A DNA stretch of 19,288 nucleotides from Streptomyces albidoflavus (GTDB taxonomy: Bacteria > Actinomycetota > Actinomycetes > Streptomycetales > Streptomycetaceae). The stretch spans positions 1 through 19,288 of the forward strand of contig NZ_JOII01000056.1 of assembly GCF_000719955.1 (NCBI RefSeq), read 5' to 3'. Numbering within the stretch: position 1 is the first letter of the stretch; the number at the start of each line of letters is the position of its first letter. The position numbers and the translations under genes are program-made. Under the pieces are notes generated by a model. The model saw nothing but the letters and a program-made list of their open reading frames with translations, was not told the origin of the DNA and searched no databases. This document shows positions 7,086 through 14,142 of this stretch, one piece after another.

Positions 7086-8468
7086 TCAGGACGACGCGGG
7101 CGCGGACCGCGCTTCCCGCTGTTCCCCGGCGTCGGCCGCCAGCCTCTGGCGGCGCGTCGCCGGCCCGAAGAGGGCCAGGACCACGGCACCGACCGTCCAG
7201 GAACCGGCGATGAACATGAAGACCGCCTCGTACCCGACGCCGTTGTAGATGCCGGCGATCATCAGCGGACCCGCCGCGTTCGACAGGCGTCCCAAGCCGT
7301 AGGCGATGCTGGTCCCCAGGGAGCGGCCGTTGGTGTCGAACAGCTCCGGCGCGTAGGCGTAGGCCAGGGCGGTGTAGCCGCGTTCGAAGAGGTTGACCAG
7401 GAAGCCGAAGACGACGATGAGCACCGGGGTGAACGTCAGCCCGTACAGCAGCCCGGAGCCCGCGATGACCAGGCCGAAGACGACCAGGCACCACTTGCGT
7501 TCGAACCGGTCGGTCACCATCGCCGCGAGGAACGAGCCGAGCGGCGCGCCCACGGTCGTCAGGGCGACGTAGAAGATCGAGTCCTCCACGCTGACGCCCT
7601 CGGCGGCCAGCAGCGTCGGCGCCCAGCTGGAGTAGCCGAAGAAGCCGATGGTCTGGGTGATCCACAGGACCGACAGCAGAATCGTCGGGTAGAGGAACTT
7701 CCGGTCCTTGAGCATGCCCAGCCCGCGCCTGACGACCGGGCCCCGGGGACGGGGCTGCCGCGCCTCGGGAAGGGGGCCGTGCTCGGCCGCCGCGCTCGCC
7801 TCGATGCGCGCCAGGACGGCTTCGGCCTCCGCGTGCCGGCCCCTGGCCTCCAGCCACTGCGGGGACTCCTCCAGCTTGCGGACGAAGTACAGGAAGAACA
7901 CGCCGAGCGTGCCCCACAGGTAGACCAGGCGCCAGGACCAGTCGGCCATCGGCACCACCGCGGAGGCGACGAGATTGGTGGCCGGGGTGCCGCAGATGCC
8001 GATCACGATGGCGTACGCCTGGTACTTGCCGCGCTTGGCGCTGGGGAAGAGCTCGCTGATGTAGACGACGGCCACGACGGTCATGGCGGACAGGCCGGCC
8101 GAGGTCAGCACGCGGAAGACACCGAGGGACCAGAGGTCCCAGGCGAAGACGCACGCGAACGACCACAGGGTGAACCAGAGGGTGGTCCAGGTCAGGGTGC
8201 GTTTGCGCCCCAGCCGGTCGGCCAGGCCGCCGGCCACGACGGCGCCGATGAACATGCCCACGAACGACGTCGAGGTCACGTAGGCGATGTCGTTGACCTC
8301 GGCACCCCACTGCTCACGCACCACCGGGGCGGTGATGGCGAAGGTGTTGATGTCCGCGAACTCGAAGAAGTAGGCGAACGCCACCGCGAGCAGGGTGGTT
8401 TTGTGGAACTTCGAGATCGGCAACCGGTCGAGCCGGTTCGCCGCGTTGGTGGTGCGGTTGTGCTCCAC
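7086..8468 (-). CDS. MFS transporter, probably for the operon's dicarboxylate substrate
   Basis: A 460-residue 12-helix major facilitator. The loop 2-3 motif GGLADRLGRKR (80-90) is clear, and the protein starts with a segment (LDRLPISKFHKTTLL) like that of aromatic-acid or metabolite proton symporters. A charged cytoplasmic loop near residues 200-240 separates the two halves. It is the last gene of the catabolic operon, 49 bp after the LigI-like gene, with AGGAG 6 bases before its GTG start. Because every enzyme upstream acts on 2-pyrone-4,6-dicarboxylate or 4-oxalomesaconate, I infer that it imports PDC or a related tricarboxylate-like acid; gallate or protocatechuate is the alternative. Substrate identity is inference, the MFS assignment is not. 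Confidence 0.88.
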   Translation of the reverse strand: MEHNRTTNAANRLDRLPISKFHKTTLLAVAFAYFFEFADINTFAITAPVVREQWGAEVNDIAYVTSTSFVGMFIGAVVAGGLADRLGRKRTLTWTTLWFTLWSFACVFAWDLWSLGVFRVLTSAGLSAMTVVAVVYISELFPSAKRGKYQAYAIVIGICGTPATNLVASAVVPMADWSWRLVYLWGTLGVFFLYFVRKLEESPQWLEARGRHAEAEAVLARIEASAAAEHGPLPEARQPRPRGPVVRRGLGMLKDRKFLYPTILLSVLWITQTIGFFGYSSWAPTLLAAEGVSVEDSIFYVALTTVGAPLGSFLAAMVTDRFERKWCLVVFGLVIAGSGLLYGLTFTPVLIVVFGFLVNLFERGYTALAYAYAPELFDTNGRSLGTSIAYGLGRLSNAAGPLMIAGIYNGVGYEAVFMFIAGSWTVGAVVLALFGPATRRQRLAADAGEQREARSAPASS

Positions 8469-8517
8469 TGCGGGCTCCTGGAACGAGGGCCCGGCGTCGG
8501 CGCCGGGCCGGGTGGTG

Positions 8518-9441
8518 TCAGCGGGCCTCTTCCGGCCAGTACAGACGCATGGGGTTGTCGACCAGCAGGGCGTGCTGCCGGTCGCGTGTGGTCGCCACGT
8601 GGGGGATGTGGTCGACGAGCAGCCCGTCGTCGGGCATGTGGTCCCTGAGGTTGGGGTGGGGCCAGTCGGTGCCCCACAGCACGCGGTCGGTGAAGGTGTC
8701 GACCACCTTCCGGGCGAACGGGACCACGTCCTGGTACGCCTCGCGTTCGCCGTCCAGGGCGGGCGGCCCGGAGACGGTCAGCCGTTCGGGGCAGGAGACC
8801 TTCACCCAGACGTCCCCCGTCTCCACGAAGCGCAGGAAGCGCGCGAACTCGGGACCGTCCGGGCTCTTGGTGACGTCGGGCCGGCCCATGTGGTCGATGA
8901 CCAGCGGCACCGGCAGGGAGGCGAAGAAGCGCTCCAGGCCGGGGAGGTCCGCCGCCTCGAAGTACAGGACGACGTGCCAGCCCAGCGGCGCGATGCGCCG
9001 GGCCACCGCCTGGAGCGCCTCGGTCGGGACCACGTCCACCAGGCGGCGGACGAAGTTGAAGCGCACGCCGCGGACGCCCGCCTCGTGCAGGCGCCGCAAC
9101 TCCTCGTCGCTGACGTCGGGGCGCACGGTCGCGACCCCGCGGGCCAGGCCGCCGGCGGTGTTGAGGGCGTCCACCAGCGCGCTGTTGTCGGCCCCGTGGC
9201 AGGTGGCCTGGACGATGACGTTGCGGGAGAGACCGAGGTGGTCGCGCAGCGCGAACAGGTCGTGCTGGGAGGCGTCGACGGGGGTGTACTTGCGTTCGGG
9301 GGCGAAGGGGAAGTCGGCGGCGGGGCCGAAGACGTGGCAGTGGGCGTCGACGGAGCCGGGCGGCGGGGTGAAGCGGGGGACGGACGGGCCGCGGTACCAG
9401 TCGAGCCAGCCGGGGGTGACGGGGAAGGATCGGTCGGTCAT
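8518..9441 (-). CDS. ligI: 2-pyrone-4,6-dicarboxylate lactonase (LigI-like)
   Basis: A 307-residue amidohydrolase-superfamily protein close in length to LigI (about 290 residues). LigI opens PDC to 4-oxalomesaconate or 4-carboxy-2-hydroxymuconate (EC 3.1.1.57) in protocatechuate 4,5-cleavage and gallate pathways. The first-strand motif DAHCHVFGP gives H34 and H36. VQATCHGADN (77-86), RGVRFNF (134-140), VIDHMGRPD (H184) and WGTDWPHPN (D259) follow in the order typical of LigI. The extra N-terminal 25 residues (TPGWLDWYRGPSVPRF) are common in actinobacterial homologues. It lies 20 bp after the LigK-like gene with GGAG ahead of its ATG. The main alternative is another amidohydrolase-2 lactonase, but the neighbours support LigI. 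Confidence 0.85.
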   Translation of the reverse strand: MTDRSFPVTPGWLDWYRGPSVPRFTPPPGSVDAHCHVFGPAADFPFAPERKYTPVDASQHDLFALRDHLGLSRNVIVQATCHGADNSALVDALNTAGGLARGVATVRPDVSDEELRRLHEAGVRGVRFNFVRRLVDVVPTEALQAVARRIAPLGWHVVLYFEAADLPGLERFFASLPVPLVIDHMGRPDVTKSPDGPEFARFLRFVETGDVWVKVSCPERLTVSGPPALDGEREAYQDVVPFARKVVDTFTDRVLWGTDWPHPNLRDHMPDDGLLVDHIPHVATTRDRQHALLVDNPMRLYWPEEAR

Positions 9442-9461
9442 CAGGGGCGCTCCTCGGGGCG

Positions 9462-10145
9462 TCAGTCGAGGTAGGTCAGGCCGAGCTCGGCCAGCGGGCC
9501 GCGCATCGCGTACAGGTCGAGTCCCAGCTCACCGTCGCGGAACCGCTGCCGCTTGCCCTCCTCCGCCGCCTCGCGCCGCGCGGCGGCCTCGGCGACCTCC
9601 GCGGCCCGCGCGGCGGGTACGACCACCACGCCGTCGGCGTCCGCGACCACCACGTCACCGGGGTTGACCAGGGCGTTGGCGACGACGACGGGGACGTTGA
9701 CCGAGCCCAGGGTCGCCTTGACGGTGCCCTTGGCGTTGACGGCGCGGGAGAAGACGGGGAAGTCCATCCGGCGCAGGTCGTCGACGTCGCGGCAGCCGCC
9801 GTCGATGACGAGCCCTGCGGCGCCGCGGGCGCGCAGCGAGGTGGCGAGCAGTTCCCCGAAGAAGCCGTCCTCGCTCTCGGTGGTGCAGCCGGCCACCACG
9901 ACGTCGCCCTCCCGTACCTGTTCGGCGGCGACGTGCAGCATCCAGTTGTCGCCCGGCTGGAGAAGAACGGTGACGGCCGTGCCGCAGAGCCGGGCGCCCT
10001 CGTAGACCGGGCGGATGTAGGGGCGCATGAGGCCGAGGCGGCCCATCGCCTCGTGCACGGTGGCGACGCCGAACGCCGACAGCGCTTCGACGGCCGCCCG
10101 GTCGGCGCGCTCGACGGTGCGGTGGACGATTCCGAGAGGGTGCAT
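9462..10145 (-). CDS. ligK: 4-carboxy-4-hydroxy-2-oxoadipate aldolase (LigK/GalC-like, RraA fold)
   Basis: A 227-residue RraA-fold protein, the expected length for LigK/ProA/HMG-CHA aldolase (EC 4.1.3.17). This enzyme cleaves 4-carboxy-4-hydroxy-2-oxoadipate to pyruvate and oxaloacetate using a divalent metal. The active-site segment has GFFGELLATSL (94-104) followed by the DGGCRD motif with Arg119 and Asp120, the substrate- and metal-binding pair of the family. LRRMDFPVFSR (124-134) is also typical. The C-terminal helical tail with REAAEEGKRQRFRDGE is found in the true aldolases rather than the shorter RraA RNase regulators. AAGGA lies 8 bases before the ATG. Its position between ligJ-like and ligI-like genes fits the last step of this route. 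CHMO aldolases often also show oxaloacetate decarboxylase activity. Confidence 0.88.
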   Translation of the reverse strand: MHPLGIVHRTVERADRAAVEALSAFGVATVHEAMGRLGLMRPYIRPVYEGARLCGTAVTVLLQPGDNWMLHVAAEQVREGDVVVAGCTTESEDGFFGELLATSLRARGAAGLVIDGGCRDVDDLRRMDFPVFSRAVNAKGTVKATLGSVNVPVVVANALVNPGDVVVADADGVVVVPAARAAEVAEAAARREAAEEGKRQRFRDGELGLDLYAMRGPLAELGLTYLD

Positions 10146-10176
10146 GGTGCGGTTCCTTGCTCTGGGGAGGCCGGGC

Positions 10177-11202
10177 TCAGCGGCCCTGGGCGGTCAGGCG
10201 GGCGTCCAGAAGGGGGTAGACCCGGCGGGCGTTGCCCTCCAGGACCGCCGCCAGGTCGGCCGGGGAGAGGTTCGCCCGCTCCACGTAGCGGCGGGTGTCG
10301 TCGAAGTGGTGACCGGTGCGGGGGTCGACGCCGCGGACGGCTCCGACCATCTCGGAGGCGAAGAGGACGTTGGCGGCCGGTATCACCTCCAGCAGCAGGT
10401 CGATACCGGGCTGGTGGTAGACACAGGTGTCGAAGTGGACGTTGCGCAGCAGCCCGTCCTCCGGCTCGGGCCTGCCGAGCGCCTGCGCCAGGCCCCGGAA
10501 CCGGCCCCAGTGGTACGGCACGGCTCCGCCGCCGTGCGGGATGACCAGGCGCAGCTCGGGGAAGTCCGCGAACAGGTCGCTGTCGAGCAGTTGCATGAAG
10601 GCGGTGGTGTCGGCGTTGAGGTAGTGCGCCCCCGTCGTGTGGAAGGCGGGGTTGCAACTGCTGGAGACGTGCACCATCGCGGGCACGTCGAGCTCCACGA
10701 GCTTCTCCCAGACCGGGTACCAGGAGCGGTCGCTCAGCGGCGGAGCGGTCCAGTGGCCGCCGCTCGGGTCGGGGCTGAGGTTGACGGTGACCGCGCCCAG
10801 CTCCCGGACGGCCCGCTCGATCTCCGGGATCGTGGTGGCCGGGTCCGCGCCGGGCGACTGCGGGAGCATCGCGCCGGGGGCGAACCGGTCCGGGTACAGC
10901 TCCGAGACCCGGTGGCACAGGTCGTTGCAGATGCGGGACCAGGCGGCGGAGGTGGCGAAGTCGCCGATGTGGTGGGCCATGAAGGAGGCGCGCGGGGAGA
11001 AGACGGTGACGTCGATGCCGCGCTCGTCCATCAGCCGCAGCTGGTTGGTCTCGAGCGACTCGCGGATCTGGTCGTCGCTGATGACCGGCCCCGCCGGGTC
11101 GGGTGCCCGCACGGGGTCGGTGAGCGCGGCGGTCTGGGCCTCCCGCCAGTGCCCGAGCGGGGCGGGGGCGGTGGTGTAGTGGCCGTGGATGTCGATGATC
11201 AC
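10177..11202 (-). CDS. ligJ: 4-oxalomesaconate hydratase (LigJ-like)
   Basis: A 341-residue amidohydrolase-2 family protein. LigJ hydrates 4-oxalomesaconate to 4-carboxy-4-hydroxy-2-oxoadipate (EC 4.2.1.83) and has the same length. Expected zinc-site residues are visible: DIHGH (H6, H8), MVHVSSSCN (H178), VIPHGGGAVPYHWGR (H223) and FASEMVGAVRG (E284). The SPRASFMAHHIG segment (69-80) is also characteristic. The GTG start at 11202 overlaps the stop of the upstream PrpF-like gene in a GTGA arrangement, with AGGAGAA just upstream, so the two are likely translationally coupled. The frame remains open further upstream, but that stretch is the prpF-like gene in another frame. Confidence is high from the motifs and from three pathway neighbours. 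Confidence 0.9.
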   Translation of the reverse strand: MIIDIHGHYTTAPAPLGHWREAQTAALTDPVRAPDPAGPVISDDQIRESLETNQLRLMDERGIDVTVFSPRASFMAHHIGDFATSAAWSRICNDLCHRVSELYPDRFAPGAMLPQSPGADPATTIPEIERAVRELGAVTVNLSPDPSGGHWTAPPLSDRSWYPVWEKLVELDVPAMVHVSSSCNPAFHTTGAHYLNADTTAFMQLLDSDLFADFPELRLVIPHGGGAVPYHWGRFRGLAQALGRPEPEDGLLRNVHFDTCVYHQPGIDLLLEVIPAANVLFASEMVGAVRGVDPRTGHHFDDTRRYVERANLSPADLAAVLEGNARRVYPLLDARLTAQGR

Positions 11203-12386
11203 GCGGACTTCTCCTGGGCGGTGGGGGCGGGGTCCCAGACGGAGCGGGGGACGAGGACGTCCCCGGCCATGAGGAGGCGGGCGGTGCGCAGCAGCGCGGA
11301 GCGCGTGACGCGCCGGGGGTCCGCCGCGTCGCGGGCCAGGGTGACGTCGAAGGAGCCGGAGGGGTGCTCGACGGAGACGGTGGGGTCCGTCCCCCGCACG
11401 GCGGTGGCCAGTTCGTGGGCGACGCTGCCGTCGAGTACGCAGGCGGTGGCCGCCGTCACGGCGGCCAGGACGCCGATGGACTGGTGGCAGACGCGGGGGA
11501 TGAGGCTGCGGGTGGAGAGAGTTCCGCCGTTCCGGGCGGGCGCCACCAGCGTCATCTTCGGATAGTTGCGCGCCGACACGTCGCCCAGCCCCATGGCCTC
11601 CCCGCAGACCAGGCGCAGTGCCTCCACCCGGTCGCGCAGCTCCTCGTCCGCGTCGATCTCGGACGGGGACTCGTACCCGGTGGCGCCCAGGCGCCCGGCG
11701 GCGACGATCGCCAGCGGCTGGCCGTTGTCGATCAGCGTGACGTCGACGGGGCCGAGGCCGGGCACGTCGAGGGTGTCCCGAATCCGGCCGGTCGGCAGGA
11801 GGGAGCCGGTGACGGAGCCGGCGGTGTCCAGGAAGCCGATCTCGACAGGGGAGGCGGTGCCGGGGACGCCGTCGACGCGGGCGGCGCCCTCGTAGGCGAC
11901 GTGCCGGGTCCCGGTGCGGCCGGCCGGGGTGGCGACGGTGATCTCGGCGACCATGCCGGTGTTCAGGGTGAGGACACGTGCCGTGGTGCGGTCTCCGGCG
12001 GCGGCGATCATGCCGGTCTCCAGGGCGAAGGGCACGACGGCGGCGAGCATGTTGCCGCAGTTGGACGAGGTGTCCACCGTCCTCCCGTCGGGCTGGACCT
12101 GGGCGAAGGTCCACTCCAGGTCGGCCCCGGCGGCCGAGGCCGGGCGTACGAGCCCGATCTTGCTGGTCAGCGGGTGGCCGCCGCCGACACCGTCGATCTG
12201 CCGCGCGTCCGGCGAGCCCATCGCCGCCAGCAGGACGGCGTCCCGCAGACCGGGGTCTTCCGGCAGCAGCCGGGCGTCGAAGAACGGGCCTCGCGACGTG
12301 CCTCCCCGCATGAACAGGCAGGGGACGGCGGTCTGGGAACCGCGACGGGTGACCTCCGGGGCCGGGGAGGCTGCTACGGCAGGCAT
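11199..12386 (-). CDS. PrpF-family 4-oxalomesaconate isomerase/tautomerase (LigU/GalD-like)
   Basis: A 395-residue PrpF-family protein (two diaminopimelate-epimerase-like domains). In this setting the family members are GalD, which tautomerises 4-oxalomesaconate, and LigU, which moves its double bond. Visible motifs are PCLFMRGGTSRGPFF (22-36), PLTSKIGLV with K76, and SSNCGN with C110. The Lys/Cys pair has the spacing of the LigU catalytic pair as I recall it. The ATG at 12386 is chosen because AAGGAGG lies 4 bases upstream; an in-frame extension runs back through the operator region and is not credible. It is the first gene of the operon, under the promoter at 12419-12448. Which of the two isomerisations it performs cannot be decided from sequence alone. 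Other PrpF proteins isomerise aconitate, but the neighbours argue against that. Confidence 0.85.
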   Translation of the reverse strand: MPAVAASPAPEVTRRGSQTAVPCLFMRGGTSRGPFFDARLLPEDPGLRDAVLLAAMGSPDARQIDGVGGGHPLTSKIGLVRPASAAGADLEWTFAQVQPDGRTVDTSSNCGNMLAAVVPFALETGMIAAAGDRTTARVLTLNTGMVAEITVATPAGRTGTRHVAYEGAARVDGVPGTASPVEIGFLDTAGSVTGSLLPTGRIRDTLDVPGLGPVDVTLIDNGQPLAIVAAGRLGATGYESPSEIDADEELRDRVEALRLVCGEAMGLGDVSARNYPKMTLVAPARNGGTLSTRSLIPRVCHQSIGVLAAVTAATACVLDGSVAHELATAVRGTDPTVSVEHPSGSFDVTLARDAADPRRVTRSALLRTARLLMAGDVLVPRSVWDPAPTAQEKSA

Positions 12387-12418
12387 GGCCCCTCCTTCGT
12401 GTTCGGGGTGTGACGAGG

Positions 12419-12448
12419 AAGCTAGATCATCAACAAGATTGTTGACAA
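12419..12448 (-). promoter_or_regulatory. Promoter of the PDC catabolic operon
   Basis: Read on the minus strand, TTGTCA (12443-12448) as -35 and TAGCTT (12419-12424) as -10 are separated by 18 bases and precede the prpF-like ATG by about 33 bases. Both fit actinomycete vegetative promoters loosely. The operator palindrome lies between the two boxes, ideal for repression. Confidence 0.5.
12430..12445. promoter_or_regulatory. Palindromic operator for the GntR/FCD regulator
   Basis: TCAACAAGATTGTTGA is a perfect palindrome of 7-bp arms with a 2-base centre, in an AT-rich pocket of the 194-bp gap between the divergent regulator and operon. A second symmetric pair, TGACAA (12443-12448) and TTGTCA (12463-12468), overlaps it and may be another half-site set. 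FadR-type GntR proteins bind such short AT-rich palindromes, usually next to their own gene. Confidence 0.7.
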
Positions 12449-12550
12449 GATGTTTCGCAAAATTGTCACCCTCGGCGTTCCGGGCTGGGGCCTCCCCCGG
12501 ACGGCGCATTAAGGTTTCCCTGCGGGAAGCTGCCGACGGCCCGAGCACGA

Positions 12551-12570
12551 CGACGGAAGACGACGGAAGA
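12551..12570 (+). repeat. Tandem 10-bp repeat over the regulator's ribosome site
   Basis: CGACGGAAGA is repeated exactly twice in tandem and is followed by GGACGACTGA and the GTG start at 12581. The purine-rich repeat probably provides the ribosome binding site of the GntR gene. Confidence 0.45.
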
Positions 12571-12580
12571 GGACGACTGA

Positions 12581-13243
12581 GTGACCGACAAGCTCACGGG
12601 CGCCGCAGGCCGCCAGCACGTGGCGGACTCCATCAGGCACGCACTGCGCTCCGGAGACCTGGTCCCCGGGCAGCGGCTCGTGGAGAACGACCTCGCCGCG
12701 GCCTACGGCGCCACGCGCGGGGCCGTCCGTGAGGCACTCCAGGACCTCGCCGCCGAAGAGATCCTCGAAATCGTCCCCCGCCGGGGCGCGCGGGTGCGCA
12801 CGGTCTCCGTGGAGGAGGCCGTGCAGATCACCGAGTGCCGCTCGGCGCTGGAGCAGTTGTGCGCGGGCAAGGCGGCCACCCTCGCCACCGACGACCAGCG
12901 CGCGGAACTCGCCCGGATCGGCGTGGACATGCGGCAGGCCGTCGCCGACGGGGCGTGGGAAGCCTATTCGGCGCTCAACCAGCGGCTGCACGAACTGGTC
13001 ATCGAGGCCAGCGGCCAGGAGGTCGCCCGGCGCACCCTCGGCCGGCTCAACGGGCCCATGGTGCGCTACCAGTTCCGGCTGGCCCTGCGCCCCGGCCGGC
13101 CCGCCCGGTCCCTCCCCCAGCACCTGGCCATCATCGAGGCGGTGGTGGGCCGCGACCCGGAGGCGGCGGGCCGTGCCGCCGCCGCTCACCTCGACGACGT
13201 GATCGAGCAACTGCGGTCCTCCGCCGCCCCTTCCCCGACCTGA
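12581..13243 (+). CDS. GntR-family regulator, FadR/FCD subfamily
   Basis: A 220-residue regulator with an N-terminal GntR winged helix (about 10-75: HVADSIRHALRSGDLVPGQR, then LAAAYGATRGAVREALQDL) and an all-helical FCD ligand domain (about 80-215). Candidate FCD metal-binding histidines are H137 (NQRLHELV), H181 (PQHLAII) and H203 (AAHLDDV). FCD domains of this type sense small carboxylic acids, and related regulators control aromatic-acid genes. It is divergent from the PDC operon, and the palindrome at 12430-12445 lies between them, so I infer that it represses the operon until an intermediate such as PDC or 4-oxalomesaconate binds. The GTG start follows the purine-rich tandem repeat. It ends convergently with a methyltransferase. 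Confidence 0.88.
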   Translation: MTDKLTGAAGRQHVADSIRHALRSGDLVPGQRLVENDLAAAYGATRGAVREALQDLAAEEILEIVPRRGARVRTVSVEEAVQITECRSALEQLCAGKAATLATDDQRAELARIGVDMRQAVADGAWEAYSALNQRLHELVIEASGQEVARRTLGRLNGPMVRYQFRLALRPGRPARSLPQHLAIIEAVVGRDPEAAGRAAAAHLDDVIEQLRSSAAPSPT

Positions 13244-13278
13244 CCGCGCCGGCGCCCCGCCCGCGCCGTCCGCCGCCC

Positions 13279-13295
13279 CGGCCCGTCACGGGCCG
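13279..13295. terminator. Short hairpin between convergent genes
   Basis: CGGCCCG (13279-13285) and CGGGCCG (13289-13295) pair perfectly around a 3-base loop in the 67-bp gap between the regulator stop and the methyltransferase stop. Location suggests a shared terminator, though there is no T tract. Confidence 0.4.
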
Positions 13296-13310
13296 CCGCC
13301 CGTCAAACTG

Positions 13311-13997
13311 TCACGCCGTCACATCGGCCCTGTGCGCCAGCAGATGGACCTGCCGGAACTGGCGGCGGTCGGTGGGCTGCGGCTCGCGGATCATGCGGGC
13401 CGTCTCGGTCAGGCCCGTCTCGCGGAGCAGGGCGGAGAGGTGGTCGGGGCACCAGCGGTAGGCCGGGGCCACCGCGTGGTCGAAGACCTGGGTGCGGTGG
13501 CCGGGGGACTCACTGGCCCAGAAGCCGAGCAGCAACTGGCCGCCGGGGGCCAGAACCCGCGCGAACTCGGCCAGTACGGGCGGGAGTTCCGCAGGCGGCG
13601 TGTGGATCACCGACCAGCGGGACAGCACGCCGGACAGCGTGGCGTCGGGCAGGTCCAGCCCGGCCATCGAGCCGACGTCGAACCGCAGTTCCGGGTGGGC
13701 GGCGCGGGCCAGGCCGATCATCGCGGGCGAGACGTCGAAGCCGCGCGGCACCAGGCCGAGGCCGGCCAGATGGGCGGTGACGTGCCCCGGGCCGCACCCG
13801 AGGTCGGCCACCCGCGCGTCCGGTCCGGCCCCGCGTACCGCCTCGGCGAAGGCGGCCAGCATCGCCCGGTCCAGGGGCGCCTCGCGCAGGGAGTCGCGGA
13901 AGAGCTGGGCGTAGGTGTCGGCGGCGGCGTCGTAGGCGGTACGGGTGGCGGTGAGCGAGTCGGTCAGGGCGTCGGGAGTGGCGTCGGGTGCGGTCAT
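13311..13997 (-). CDS. Class I SAM-dependent methyltransferase
   Basis: A 228-residue small-molecule methyltransferase. The SAM-binding motif I VADLGCGPGH (63-72) is followed by GFDVSPAMIGLAR (86-98), the acidic residue motif GSMAGLDLPD (109-118) and the post-motif PGGQLLLGF (151-159). The N-terminus AYDAAADTYAQLF is typical of UbiE/MenG-like and secondary-metabolite methyltransferases. Substrate is unknown. The ATG at 13997 is chosen because the N-terminal family motif begins just after it. No clear ribosome site precedes it, and a TACACT sequence lies only about 12 bases upstream, so the mRNA could be nearly leaderless. It is 145 bp downstream of the DHA2 efflux gene in the same direction, possibly co-transcribed. 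Confidence 0.85.
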   Translation of the reverse strand: MTAPDATPDALTDSLTATRTAYDAAADTYAQLFRDSLREAPLDRAMLAAFAEAVRGAGPDARVADLGCGPGHVTAHLAGLGLVPRGFDVSPAMIGLARAAHPELRFDVGSMAGLDLPDATLSGVLSRWSVIHTPPAELPPVLAEFARVLAPGGQLLLGFWASESPGHRTQVFDHAVAPAYRWCPDHLSALLRETGLTETARMIREPQPTDRRQFRQVHLLAHRADVTA

Positions 13998-14142
13998 GCG
14001 GGGGACGGTAGTGTAGTCGGCCCGCCGGGTCGGCCGTGCGGCCACTCCGGCGGTTCCGCGCAGACCCGTCCGGACTGCTTAGGCCGGCCGTTGCCGAGGA
14101 GCGCGACGCGGGGCACACCCGGGTGACCGCCCCCGCCACGGC

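Noticed and set aside
11203..12114. N-terminal extension of the LigJ-like protein to 645 residues
   Set aside because: The extra part is a shadow of the PrpF-like gene in another frame; the GTG at 11202 gives exactly the family length and has AGGAGAA before it.
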